Assembly: GCA_041628225.1 (NCBI GenBank) | Contig: JBFKPQ010000013.1 | Coordinates: 1-28,535 of the forward strand | From: JBFKPQ01 sp041628225 | GTDB lineage: Bacteria > Actinomycetota > Acidimicrobiia > Spongiisociales > JAENVV01 | Length of the DNA stretch: 28,535 nucleotides | Direction: 5' to 3' | Part shown: piece by piece, positions 15,940 to 23,839 of the stretch | Numbering within the stretch: the first letter of the stretch is position 1 | Layout of the letters: each line of letters starts with the position of its first letter | Program-made: the position numbers and the translations under genes | The notes under the pieces: model-generated | What the model saw: the letters and a program-made list of their open reading frames with translations, nothing else | Database searches by the model: none | What the model was told of the DNA's origin: nothing

Positions 15940-17397
15940 GACCGGGAACAGCTCCAGTCGGCCGGCGATCATGAGGGTGGCGAGCAGCCACTTTCCCGGC
16001 CACGGTATGCCTGCGTAGTTGCCGGCCGGCCCGACGTCACCGAGACCGGGGCCGATGTTGCCGAGCGCCGAAGCGACCGCACTGGCCTCGGTGACGAGAT
16101 CCAATCCGGCGGACAGGTTCGACTCGATGAAGCCGAGGAGGAATGTTCCCGTCATGAACAGGAACATGTAGAAGAGGAAGAACGACTGGATGCTCTCGAC
16201 GATCGCTTCCGGCACGGCGGTCTTGCCGAACCGGGTGACGAACACCCCGCGCGGGCGGATGACACGCCGCAAGTCGTTGTTGGCGGCTTTCGCCAGCACT
16301 GCGATCCGATAGGTCTTGACGCCTCCGGCCGTCGATCCAGCCATGCCGCCGAGAAACATGAGCCCGACCACGAAGATCTGCAGGCCCGACACCCATTGGG
16401 TGAAGTCGGCTGTCCCGTAACCGGTGGTGGTGATGAGCGTCACGGCCGTGAAGGCCCCGTCACGAAGGGTCGCCTCCGACCAGGTTCCGTCGGCGAGCAG
16501 CCCACCCGTGATGATGATGAACGCCGCGATCGTGATGGCGGCGTAGACCTTGAACTCGGGATGGCGTGCATACTCGATGGGGCGGCGTAGCGCCCGATAG
16601 TGGAGGGCGAACGAGGCTCCCGCCATGAACATGAAAGCGATGATGACCCACTGCGTGTAGACGCCGAAACCGCCGATGGATGTGGCCTCCGTCCCGAATC
16701 CACCGGTCGACATCGTGGTCAACGAGTGGGCGATGGCCTGGAATACGGTCATCTCCCCGGCGGCGAGCAGGGTCGCTTCGACGATCGTGAACCCGACGTA
16801 GAGCAGCCAAAGACGCTTGGCCGTCTCCCGAAACCTGGGAGTCAGTCGATCGGGCTGGGGGCCGGGAGATTCGGCGCGCGCCAGCTGGACGCCGCCGACA
16901 CCGAGCAGCGGCAAGATGGCGATCGACAGCACGATGATCCCCATGCCTCCCAACCACTGCGTCAGGGAGCGCCACATGAGCATGCCGTGGGAGAGGTCGC
17001 CGGGATCGGACAGGATCGATGCGCCGGTGGTCGTGAATCCGGATGCCGTCTCGAAGTAGGCGTCCGTGATCGTCGGGATCGAGCCGCTGAGGAGATACGG
17101 GAGCGAGCCGAAGGCGGCCATCACGAACCACGAGATGCCGACGATGGCGAACCCTTCCTTGGCGGTCAGCTCCCCCTCCGCCCGGCCGACGACGCGCCAC
17201 CCGACCACACCCGCCACGACGGTGATCGCCGACGATCCCAGGATCGCGACCATGTCCGACCATTCGCCATAGATCGCCGCAGTGATGGCGGCGGGAAGCA
17301 TCGCCAGGCCCGAGGCGGCGACGACCGCGCCGACCACGAAGGCGATGCGACGCAGCATGCTGCGCCGGGTGAACGTGACCGACCGCAGCGGGATCAT
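15904..17397 (-). CDS. trkH: Trk potassium uptake protein TrkH
   Basis: Pore subunit of a Trk/Ktr-type potassium transporter in the cytoplasmic membrane. The 497-residue product is highly hydrophobic with four pore repeats; the selectivity-filter glycines are visible in TTTGAS (122-127), STGGFG (230-235), TTTGYG (323-328) and LGNIGPG (445-451). The start ATG (17397-17395) overlaps the stop of trkA in the ATGA manner, so I reject longer versions that would overlap trkA. trkA lies directly upstream, giving a two-gene operon. The 3' end overlaps proB by 36 bp, and no terminator for this operon is seen before the overlap. Confidence 0.96.
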   Translation of the reverse strand: MIPLRSVTFTRRSMLRRIAFVVGAVVAASGLAMLPAAITAAIYGEWSDMVAILGSSAITVVAGVVGWRVVGRAEGELTAKEGFAIVGISWFVMAAFGSLPYLLSGSIPTITDAYFETASGFTTTGASILSDPGDLSHGMLMWRSLTQWLGGMGIIVLSIAILPLLGVGGVQLARAESPGPQPDRLTPRFRETAKRLWLLYVGFTIVEATLLAAGEMTVFQAIAHSLTTMSTGGFGTEATSIGGFGVYTQWVIIAFMFMAGASFALHYRALRRPIEYARHPEFKVYAAITIAAFIIITGGLLADGTWSEATLRDGAFTAVTLITTTGYGTADFTQWVSGLQIFVVGLMFLGGMAGSTAGGVKTYRIAVLAKAANNDLRRVIRPRGVFVTRFGKTAVPEAIVESIQSFFLFYMFLFMTGTFLLGFIESNLSAGLDLVTEASAVASALGNIGPGLGDVGPAGNYAGIPWPGKWLLATLMIAGRLELFPVLLLATRELWRR

Positions 17398-18725
17398 TCG
17401 GCGAAGAGCTTCTCGACGGTTTGGATCGCCGACGGCAGAGAGAAGATGATGAGGCGGTCGCCGGCCTCCACAACGGTGGATCCCGTGGGTACGAACGAGT
17501 CGCCGGCGCGGAGCACGCCGCCGACGACGGCCTCCGCCGGCAACGGAAGGTCGACGAGGCTCTCTCCGGCTGCGGCGGACGCCGGAGCCACTTCGAGCTC
17601 GATCGCTTCGGCATCGGTGTCCGTGAACGTCGCCACCGAGTGGACGCGCCCGCGCCTGACGAACCGGAGGATGGCGTTGGCGGCGGCCAGACGAGACGAG
17701 ATCGTGGCGTCGATGGCCACCTCCCCGAGATGGGGGAGCAGGTTGTGATTGTTGACGCGCGTCACCGTCGTTCCGGCCCCCATGGCGCGTCCGAGCAAGC
17801 AGCCGAGGATGTTGACCTCGTCCCAACCCGACAGCGCCAGAATCGCATCCCGGGGGTTGATGCCGACCTCCTTGAGCAAGGTCGGGTCGGTCAGATCGCC
17901 GCATTCGACGAGCGCCCGCCCGTGGGCTTCGGCCATGGCCCGGCACCGGGCGGCATCCGGATCGACGATCACGACATCGAGTCCGTCCTCCAGCATGCGA
18001 TCGGCCGTCAACTCGGCGAGGCGCGTGGACCCGAGGATCACGACTCGCGAGATCGCGCGGGTCGTCAAACCCATCATCCCGGTGGCCTGTTCGACGTGAC
18101 CGGCCGTGACCATCATGAGTACGTGGTCTCCCGGGATGATGCTCGTCGAACCGTCCGCCACGATGGTCCGGCCGTTGCGGACGATCACTGCCACCACCCA
18201 GTCGAAGTCCGAGATCTCACGGCGGAGGTCGGCCAGCGTCCGCCGGACCATCCAGCTGCCGGTCTGCACGACGCCTCCGACGAGGATGAGCCGCCCTTCG
18301 CCGAACTCGACGACCTCCGAAACGCCACCTTGATGGACGAGATTGACGAGTTCTTGGGCGGCCGATTCACTCGGGTCGATGACCACATCGACCTCGAGGC
18401 CATTGAGGCCGGCGCGCAGCCCCTCGTCTTCGACACGGGCGACGGTCCGCTTGACGCCGAGCCGGGATGCGGCATGGCACGCCAGCATGTTCACGCCATC
18501 GTTGTTCGACACTGCAATGACCAGTTCGGCGTCCTCGACGCCGGCCTCTTCCAGAACGGCTGGGCTGGCACCATTGCCCCTCATCACGAGGACATCGAGT
18601 TGCTCCTGGCTCTCGGCCGCCCTGGTCGGGTCGCTCTCGATGACGACGACGTCGATCCCCTCGGATGAGAGGCGTTGGGCGAGGTACGAGCCGACGGCCC
18701 CGGCGCCCACGATGACGATTCTCAC
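17394..18725 (-). CDS. trkA: Trk potassium uptake regulator TrkA
   Basis: Peripheral regulator that binds nucleotides and gates TrkH. The 443 residues form two tandem RCK units, each an RCK-N Rossmann domain followed by a TrkA-C domain: MRIVIVGAGAVGSYLAQRL at the start with an acidic residue at the end of strand 2 (VVVIESD), and a second Rossmann start at RVVILGSTRLAELTADRM (about 230). The second copy lacks a full GxGxxG pattern (GSTRLAE), so it may bind nucleotide differently or not at all. The start is GTG at 18725, behind AAAGG 7 nt upstream on the minus strand. It is divergent from the MoxR gene. Confidence 0.96.
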   Translation of the reverse strand: MRIVIVGAGAVGSYLAQRLSSEGIDVVVIESDPTRAAESQEQLDVLVMRGNGASPAVLEEAGVEDAELVIAVSNNDGVNMLACHAASRLGVKRTVARVEDEGLRAGLNGLEVDVVIDPSESAAQELVNLVHQGGVSEVVEFGEGRLILVGGVVQTGSWMVRRTLADLRREISDFDWVVAVIVRNGRTIVADGSTSIIPGDHVLMMVTAGHVEQATGMMGLTTRAISRVVILGSTRLAELTADRMLEDGLDVVIVDPDAARCRAMAEAHGRALVECGDLTDPTLLKEVGINPRDAILALSGWDEVNILGCLLGRAMGAGTTVTRVNNHNLLPHLGEVAIDATISSRLAAANAILRFVRRGRVHSVATFTDTDAEAIELEVAPASAAAGESLVDLPLPAEAVVGGVLRAGDSFVPTGSTVVEAGDRLIIFSLPSAIQTVEKLFAE

Positions 18726-18752
18726 AACCCAACCTTTGAGAGGCGGTGCTCC

Positions 18753-18787
18753 AGATTAGTTCTGACATATCCCGCTACGGGTACACT
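18753..18787. promoter_or_regulatory. Divergent promoters for trkA (-) and the MoxR gene (+)
   Basis: The 70-bp gap serves both directions. On the minus strand TAATCT (complement of 18753-18758) is a possible -10 for trkA. On the plus strand TACACT (18782-18787) lies 8 nt before the MoxR ATG, with CTGACA (18762-18767) as a possible -35 at a short 14-nt spacing. The plus-strand transcript would start at or within two bases of the ATG, and there is no Shine-Dalgarno, so the MoxR mRNA is probably leaderless. Confidence 0.5.
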
Positions 18788-18795
18788 CCGCCCGC

Positions 18796-19668
18796 ATGAC
18801 TGCGACCACCGACAGGACGTTCGCGACACCAGGCGACGTAGCCGGCGCGCTCGAAGACGTCGACTACCTGCCGGACGCTCGGATCGCCCAAGTCGTCTTC
18901 CTCGCCGAGCGGCTGGGCAAGCCGGTCCTCGTCGAGGGGCCGGCCGGTGTGGGAAAGACGGAACTCGCCAAGGCGCTCGCCACCATTCACGGTAGGCGCC
19001 TCATCCGACTCCAATGCTACGAGGGACTCGACGAGGCCAAAGCCCTCTACGAGTGGAACTACAAGAAGCAGCTCCTCCGGATCCAAGCGGACCAAGGCGC
19101 CGAATGGCAGGAACTCGAACAGGACATCTTCTCGGAGGAGTTCCTGTTGACACGGCCGTTGCTCGAAGCCATCACGGCTCCCGAGCCGGTCGTGTTGCTC
19201 ATCGATGAAGTCGATCGGGTCGAGGTCGAGACCGAGGCGCTCCTGCTCGAAGTCCTCTCGGACCTCCAGGTCTCGATCCCGGAACTCGGGACGATCCCGG
19301 CCGTGTCGTCACCCCTCGTGATCCTGACCTCGAACAACACGCGGGAACTGTCCGAGGCGCTGAAGCGCCGCTGCCTGTTTCTCCACATCTCGTACCCGAC
19401 GCTCGACCGTGAGAAGGCGATCGTGCTGGCGCGGGTCGAAGGTATCGATGACCACCTGGCAGAGCAGGTTGCCCGGATCGTGCGTACGGTTCGCGGCCAC
19501 GAGTTGAAGAAACCTCCGTCGGTTTCCGAGACCCTCGATTGGGCCCGTACGCTGCTGGCGCTCGGGATCAGCGACGTGACCTCCGAAGCGGTGACGGACA
19601 CCTTGCACGTGCTGCTCAAATACCAGACCGACATCGAGAAAGTGGCTCGCGACCTCGGGTCCGACTGA
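18796..19668 (+). CDS. MoxR-family AAA+ ATPase (CoxD-like)
   Basis: AAA+ chaperone-type ATPase; family members work with VWA-domain partners to assemble or activate protein complexes. Seen in 290 residues: Walker A GPAGVGKT (48-55), Walker B LLIDEVD (134-140), sensor 1 TSNN (178-181) and an Arg pair in EALKRRCLF that fits the arginine finger. ATG at 18796 has no ribosome binding site and probably heads a leaderless mRNA. The next gene, a VWA protein, overlaps it by one base (TGATG), a typical MoxR-VWA pair. Proteins like this are often named CoxD, but no carbon monoxide dehydrogenase gene is present here, so the client is unknown. Confidence 0.93.
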   Translation: MTATTDRTFATPGDVAGALEDVDYLPDARIAQVVFLAERLGKPVLVEGPAGVGKTELAKALATIHGRRLIRLQCYEGLDEAKALYEWNYKKQLLRIQADQGAEWQELEQDIFSEEFLLTRPLLEAITAPEPVVLLIDEVDRVEVETEALLLEVLSDLQVSIPELGTIPAVSSPLVILTSNNTRELSEALKRRCLFLHISYPTLDREKAIVLARVEGIDDHLAEQVARIVRTVRGHELKKPPSVSETLDWARTLLALGISDVTSEAVTDTLHVLLKYQTDIEKVARDLGSD

Positions 19669-21107
19669 TGCTCCTCGACGTTCTCGGTGGCTTCATCCAA
19701 GAACTGCGCGCGGCAGGCATTCCCGTTTCGATGGTGGAGGCCATCGATGCGATGGAAGCGCTGCGCCACACCGATCTGGCCGACCGGCAACAGTTCAAGG
19801 CCGCGCTCGGCGCGACGCTCGTCAAGAACGTCCGGCACCACGAGGCCTTCGACACGGCTTTCGAGGTGTACTTCGCACTCGAACGTCCCGCACCGACGGA
19901 TGCGACGGCCGACCCGACGTCGTCGGCGGCATCGGGGGGCGACCGAGGCCAGGGCGGCGGCGACGTCGAGGGTCTACTCGACGCGCTCGTGCAGGCACTC
20001 ATGGACCACGACGATGCCATGGTGCGCGCCATCGCCCGGCAGGCTGTGGAGCGTCTGGCGGGCATGGAGCCTGGACGTCCCGTCGGGGGCACCTACTACC
20101 TGTATCGAACCCTTCGCCAACTCGACGTCGACGGCCTGCTCGCGGAACTCATCGCCCGGGCCGTGGCCGAAGCGGGCGGCGACCTCACCGATCTCGAGGA
20201 ACGCCTCATCCGCGAGGACTTCGAGGCGCGCGTCGACCAGTTGCGCGAAGAGATCAAGGCAGAGATCCGCCGTCGGTTGGTGGCAGACCGAGGTCGCGAG
20301 GCGGTGGCCAAGACCGTCCGGAAACCCCTACTGGAAGACACCGAGCTGATGCACGCCGGCCGCGCCCAGCTCCTGGAGATCGAAGATGTCATCCATCCGC
20401 TCACACGCAAGCTCGCGGCCCGTCTCGCCCGGCGGCGGCGGCGCCGGCGCGACGGCCGTCTCGATTTCCGGCGGACGGTTCGCCGGTCGTTGTCGACCGG
20501 CGGCGTTCCACTCGAACCCCAGTTCCGTGCTCCCAAGCCCGTCAAGCCCGAGATCTTCTTGCTGTGCGACATCTCGGGGTCGATGGCCACCTTCGCGCGG
20601 TTCACGCTGCAGTTCGTGTACGCCATGTCCGGCCAGTTCTCCAAGCTGCGGGCGTTTGCGTTCATCGATGCGCTCGACGAGGTGACCCAGTACTTCGAGC
20701 CGGGCAGCGATTTCGCGGCCGCGCTGCAAGCCATCTCCACCGAGGCCGAAGTGGTCTGGCTCGACGGTCACTCGGATTACGGGCGCTCGCTCGAAGGGTT
20801 CTGGACGCGCTACGGAGGCAACCTGACGCCGCGCTCCACGGTGATCATCACCGGAGATGCCCGTTCCAACTACCGGGACCCCCAAGCCGAGATCCTCGGT
20901 GACATCCGCGACGCGTCGCGGGCCGTCTACTGGCTGAATCCCGAGCCCCGCGCCTACTGGGACACCGGCGACTCGGTCATGGGGCGCTACGCCCGCCATT
21001 GCGACGCGACCTTTGAGGTCCGAAACCTCCGGCAACTGGAGGCCTTTGTCGAGGCCGTCGCCGAAGGAGTTCCACCGAGGCGCATGCTGCAACCGGTCAG
21101 CGACTAG
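19668..21107 (+). CDS. VWA-domain protein (CoxE-like)
   Basis: Partner of the MoxR ATPase. The 479 residues comprise an N-terminal helical part, a Gly/Ser/Asp linker (about 75-100), a charged helical section (170-260) ending in six consecutive Arg (256-261), and a C-terminal VWA domain with a MIDAS motif DISGS (301-305) after EIFLLC. The later segment STVIITGDARSNYRD can supply further metal ligands. No signal peptide or membrane segment, so probably cytoplasmic. ATG at 19668 overlaps the stop of the ATPase gene. In the family, VWA proteins of this kind recruit the client that the ATPase remodels; the client here cannot be named from the window. Confidence 0.9.
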   Translation: MLLDVLGGFIQELRAAGIPVSMVEAIDAMEALRHTDLADRQQFKAALGATLVKNVRHHEAFDTAFEVYFALERPAPTDATADPTSSAASGGDRGQGGGDVEGLLDALVQALMDHDDAMVRAIARQAVERLAGMEPGRPVGGTYYLYRTLRQLDVDGLLAELIARAVAEAGGDLTDLEERLIREDFEARVDQLREEIKAEIRRRLVADRGREAVAKTVRKPLLEDTELMHAGRAQLLEIEDVIHPLTRKLAARLARRRRRRRDGRLDFRRTVRRSLSTGGVPLEPQFRAPKPVKPEIFLLCDISGSMATFARFTLQFVYAMSGQFSKLRAFAFIDALDEVTQYFEPGSDFAAALQAISTEAEVVWLDGHSDYGRSLEGFWTRYGGNLTPRSTVIITGDARSNYRDPQAEILGDIRDASRAVYWLNPEPRAYWDTGDSVMGRYARHCDATFEVRNLRQLEAFVEAVAEGVPPRRMLQPVSD

Positions 21108-21198
21108 ATTCCATCAAGTCGTCCGGCCGGCATGCCGATGCCGAACCGGGGGACGGGCGGTGCCATCACCGCGCGAGTTCAGGGTCGAAGGAGTATGC

Positions 21199-21588
21199 GT
21201 GAGTCATCGGGTGTTGGTGGTCGAGGATTCGGCGGTGATCCGCCGGCTCATCGAAGTGTGCCTGCGTCCGGCCGCTCTCGACGTCGTGATGCGAGAAGAC
21301 GGACCGTCGGGCCTGGCCGCAGCCACCGAAGAGAACCCTGACCTGTTGGTACTCGACATCGGCCTGCCCGAGATGGACGGCTGGCAGGTGCTCGACCATC
21401 TCCGTTCGAACGAAGCAACCCGGCATCTCCCGGTCCTCGTCCTGACCGCGCACGCCGAAGAGGAATCGCGACGGCGCGCCGACGAGGGTGGAGCCGACGC
21501 CTTCGTGACCAAGCCCTTCCAACCCAGCGATTTTCGTCAGGTGGTGCTCAACCTCCTGGCACGTCCCAGCCGCGCCGCCGGCCTCTGA
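21199..21588 (+). CDS. Single-domain response regulator (CheY-like receiver)
   Basis: Stand-alone phosphoreceiver of 129 residues with no output domain. Conserved residues: acidic pair E9/D10, phosphoacceptor D53 (VLDIGLPEMDGW), T83 (VLTAHA) and K105 (TKPF). GTG at 21199 is chosen because AAGGAG (21188-21193) lies 5 nt away and the beta-1 strand follows at once; the open frame further upstream is not receiver-like. It follows the VWA gene by 91 nt. That gap holds a small hairpin GCGGTG/CACCGC (21157-21172) and a possible -10 TAGATT (21105-21110) over the VWA stop, so it may have its own promoter. No histidine kinase is nearby. Confidence 0.93.
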   Translation: MSHRVLVVEDSAVIRRLIEVCLRPAALDVVMREDGPSGLAAATEENPDLLVLDIGLPEMDGWQVLDHLRSNEATRHLPVLVLTAHAEEESRRRADEGGADAFVTKPFQPSDFRQVVLNLLARPSRAAGL

Positions 21589-21616
21589 GAGAATCGCTCG
21601 ACTTCGCGAGAGCGGG

Positions 21617-21622
21617 TAAAGT
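21617..21622 (+). promoter_or_regulatory. Candidate -10 box for gap
   Basis: TAAAGT lies 72 nt before the gap ATG, giving a leader of about 65 nt. An inverted repeat CGCTCG/CGAGAGCG lies just upstream (21595-21614) and could be the terminator of the response regulator gene or an operator. No clear -35 is seen. Confidence 0.5.
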
Positions 21623-21634
21623 GCGCCGTTCACA

Positions 21635-21688
21635 ATGATGCGCGCCGTGCCCGCCTGGCCCGCATTGCCTACGCCCGGCGGGCAGTGA
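21635..21688 (+). other. Possible 17-codon leader ORF and hairpin before gap
   Basis: ATG-ATG at 21635 opens a 17-codon frame (MMRAVPAWPALPTPGGQ) ending in TGA at 21686-21688, in frame with gap and 6 nt before its ATG. It starts about 6 nt after the predicted transcript start. TGCCCGCC (21648-21655) pairs with GGCGGGCA (21677-21684) inside it, next to the weak ribosome binding region of gap. Whether it is translated is unknown; the short length makes chance likely. Confidence 0.3.
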
Positions 21689-21694
21689 GATCTC

Positions 21695-22717
21695 ATGACC
21701 ATCAATGTCGCCATCAATGGATTCGGCCGAATCGGCCGGCTTGCCTTCCGGCTCGGCTGGAACGATCCAAACATCAACTTCGTCGCCGTCAACGACCTCG
21801 TTCCGCCCAAGGGCCTCGCCTACCTGCTCGAGTACGACACCGTCCACGGTCGCTTCGAGGGGTCGGTCGAAGTCGAAGATGACGCCATCATCGTCGATGG
21901 TCGGCGGATTCCGGCCATGGCGGAGCGCGACCCGGCTGCCCTTCCCTGGGAGGAGCTCGGCATCGACTACGTGATCGAGTCGACGGGCGTCTTCAACGAT
22001 TACGACGGTGCTTCGAAGCATCTGGCAGCCGGCGCGAAACGAGTGATTCTGTCCGCTCCAACGAAATCACCCGACAAGATCCGGACCTTCGCCTACAAGG
22101 TCAATCACACGGAGATCGACCCCGACGTCGACGTCATCATCTCCAACGCGTCGTGCACGACGAACTGCCTGGCGCCCCTCGCCAAGGTCCTCGACGAGAC
22201 CTTCGGCATCGAAGAGGGACTCATGACGACGGTGCACGCGGTCACCGCCAGCCAACCGACGCAGGACTCGCCTTCCAAGAAGGACCTGCGGGGCGGCCGC
22301 AACGCCTATCAGAACATCATCCCCGCCTCGACGGGAGCCGCCAAGGCCGTCGTGCTCACCCTCCCTCAGTTGGAGGGCAAGCTCGACGCCATGGCGTTCC
22401 GGGTGCCGACACCGAACGTCTCGGTCGTCGACCTCACGTTCCGCACCGGCCGTGACACGACGCTCGATGAGATCAACGAGGCGATCGCGGCTGCTGCAGC
22501 CGGCCCGATGAGCGGCGTCCTCGCCTACACCGAAGATCCCATCGTCTCGAGCGACCTCATCGGCAACGAGCACTCGTCGATCTATGACGCAACCGCCTCG
22601 ATGGCCCTCAACGATCGACTGTTCAAGCTCATCGCCTGGTACGACAACGAGATCGGATACTCGGCCCGGCTCATCGACATGGTCAACTACTTCGGTGGGC
22701 TGGACGGCCTGATCTAG
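21695..22717 (+). CDS. gap: Glyceraldehyde-3-phosphate dehydrogenase, type I
   Basis: Glycolytic/gluconeogenic enzyme that oxidises glyceraldehyde 3-phosphate to 1,3-bisphosphoglycerate. The 340 residues have the NAD-binding start INGFGRIGRLAFR, D34 after strand 2 (VND), which favours NAD over NADP, catalytic C154 in SNASCTTNCLAP, H181 in TVHAVTASQ, and the C-terminal WYDNEIGYSARLIDMV. The segment at 121-137 (APTKSPDKIRTFAYKVN) differs from the common APAKG...MGVN pattern, which marks a less common subgroup of type I enzymes. ATG at 21695 has only a weak GTGAG before it. pgk and tpiA, its usual actinobacterial neighbours, are not here. Confidence 0.97.
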   Translation: MTINVAINGFGRIGRLAFRLGWNDPNINFVAVNDLVPPKGLAYLLEYDTVHGRFEGSVEVEDDAIIVDGRRIPAMAERDPAALPWEELGIDYVIESTGVFNDYDGASKHLAAGAKRVILSAPTKSPDKIRTFAYKVNHTEIDPDVDVIISNASCTTNCLAPLAKVLDETFGIEEGLMTTVHAVTASQPTQDSPSKKDLRGGRNAYQNIIPASTGAAKAVVLTLPQLEGKLDAMAFRVPTPNVSVVDLTFRTGRDTTLDEINEAIAAAAAGPMSGVLAYTEDPIVSSDLIGNEHSSIYDATASMALNDRLFKLIAWYDNEIGYSARLIDMVNYFGGLDGLI

Positions 22718-22726
22718 GAGTCTTCC

Positions 22727-22745
22727 CGACGCGGGTGCCGCGTCG
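22727..22745 (+). terminator. Hairpin after gap
   Basis: CGACGCG (22727-22733) pairs with CGCGTCG (22739-22745) around a 5-nt loop, starting 10 nt after the gap stop. No T tract follows. It abuts the TATCCT box of the next gene, so it may also shape that promoter. Confidence 0.5.
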
Positions 22746-22751
22746 TATCCT
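22746..22751 (+). promoter_or_regulatory. Candidate -10 box for the M23-like gene
   Basis: TATCCT lies directly behind the gap hairpin and 32 nt before the ATG, leaving a leader of about 26 nt with a strong GGAGGAG site (22772-22778). Confidence 0.45.
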
Positions 22752-22783
22752 GACCCGGCGGGCGCGGCGGGGGAGGAGTCATC

Positions 22784-23266
22784 ATGCTCGTCCGAACCGC
22801 CGTCCTGCTCGTCGTCGCGGCTTTCCTGCGGCCGATCCCGGCCCAGGCCGAGATCTGTAGCGGGCTCCAGCGCCCGGTCGACGGCCACGTGCTGGCCGAG
22901 TTCGCCCCGCAGGGCGCCTACGCCGGCCATTGGGGCATCGACCTCGGCGCCGAACCTCAAACGATCGTGCGAGCGCCGTCGGCTGGGATCGTGACCTTCG
23001 CGGGCATGGTGGCCGGGAACCGGACCGTCACCGTCGACCATGGCGGCGGCATTCGCACGACCAACTCATACCTCCACGAGATCCGGGTCGGCCGCGGCGC
23101 GCAGGTTCGGGCCGGACAAACGCTCGGCACGTCCGGGACAGCCCACGGTGAATCGGCGGTCCACCTCTCCGTACGGGTCGACGGCCGGTACGTCGACCCG
23201 ATGAGGTACCTCGGCTGCCATCCGCTCGATATCACCCGAGGACTCCGACTCGTTCCGTCGGCCTAA
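22784..23266 (+). CDS. Exported M23/LytM-domain protein, probably not an active peptidase
   Basis: The 160 residues begin with a signal peptide (hydrophobic 5-15, AQA cleavage site near 22). The rest is one short LytM/M23 domain. Zinc and catalytic positions: H49 and D53 in HWGIDLGA are kept, and H98 in SYLHE and H127 in VHLSV are kept, but the second His of the usual HxH motif is Ser129. In active LytM-type enzymes that residue is a zinc ligand, so hydrolysis is doubtful; inactive members elsewhere (EnvC, NlpD) act as activators of amidases. C25 and C145 could form a disulfide outside the cell. ATG at 22784 follows GGAGGAG. It stands alone between gap and nadD. Confidence 0.85.
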   Translation: MLVRTAVLLVVAAFLRPIPAQAEICSGLQRPVDGHVLAEFAPQGAYAGHWGIDLGAEPQTIVRAPSAGIVTFAGMVAGNRTVTVDHGGGIRTTNSYLHEIRVGRGAQVRAGQTLGTSGTAHGESAVHLSVRVDGRYVDPMRYLGCHPLDITRGLRLVPSA

Positions 23267-23269
23267 GCT
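23264..23269 (+). promoter_or_regulatory. Candidate -10 box for leaderless nadD
   Basis: TAAGCT overlaps the stop of the M23-like gene and lies 6 nt before the nadD GTG. No Shine-Dalgarno precedes that GTG, so transcription may start at or near the start codon. Confidence 0.4.
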
Positions 23270-23275
23270 TGCTCG

Positions 23276-23839
23276 GTGCATCGTGCGATCATCGGCGGCA
23301 CCTTCGACCCGCCCCACCTCGCTCATCTCATCGCGGCAGAAACGGCCGTCCGCCAACTCGGCCTCGATGAAGTGCGCTTCATGCCCGCCGGCGCGCCGTG
23401 GCAGAAGGCCCATCGGGGAGTCTCCGATGCCGACCACCGCTGGCGCATGACCCAATTGGCCATCGAAGGCGTAGACTATTTCGTCGCCGACGATCGCGAA
23501 GTGCGGAGAGATGGCTGGACGTACACCGCCGACACCCTCGACGAGCTCGGCTTCGACGATGTCGTCCTCATCCTCGGCGCCGACGCCGCGGCCAACCTGC
23601 CAACGTGGCACCGCTACGAATCGGTCCTGTCGGTAGCCACCATCGCCGTCGCGCCGCGACCCGGGACGAGCGAGCAAGCCGTCCGGGCCATCGTCCCAGA
23701 CGCCGTATGGCTCGACATGCCGCTCCTCGACCTCTCGGGCACCACCGTCCGAGAACGCGCCCGCTCGGGCCGGCCGTACCGGTTCCTCGTCCGAGAAGCC
23801 GTCTATCACTACATCGACCACCACCAGCTGTATGCCTGA
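23276..23839 (+). CDS. nadD: Nicotinate-nucleotide adenylyltransferase
   Basis: Makes nicotinate adenine dinucleotide from nicotinate mononucleotide and ATP in NAD synthesis. The 187 residues have the nucleotidyltransferase start GGTFDPPHLAHL (H14 and H17 of the HxxH motif), RFMPAGAPWQK, the GADAAANLPTWHR segment and LSGTTVRERARSG, the family's second phosphate-binding motif. GTG at 23276 gives the right N-terminus (HRAIIGGTFDP). Its stop overlaps the next gene's coding region by 8 nt. First of the nadD-LCP-rsfS set that is often conserved in actinobacteria. Confidence 0.97.
   Translation: MHRAIIGGTFDPPHLAHLIAAETAVRQLGLDEVRFMPAGAPWQKAHRGVSDADHRWRMTQLAIEGVDYFVADDREVRRDGWTYTADTLDELGFDDVVLILGADAAANLPTWHRYESVLSVATIAVAPRPGTSEQAVRAIVPDAVWLDMPLLDLSGTTVRERARSGRPYRFLVREAVYHYIDHHQLYA

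Noticed and set aside
17398..17946. Long N-terminal extension of trkH
   Set aside because: It is a shadow of trkA; the ATGA overlap with the trkA stop marks the true start.
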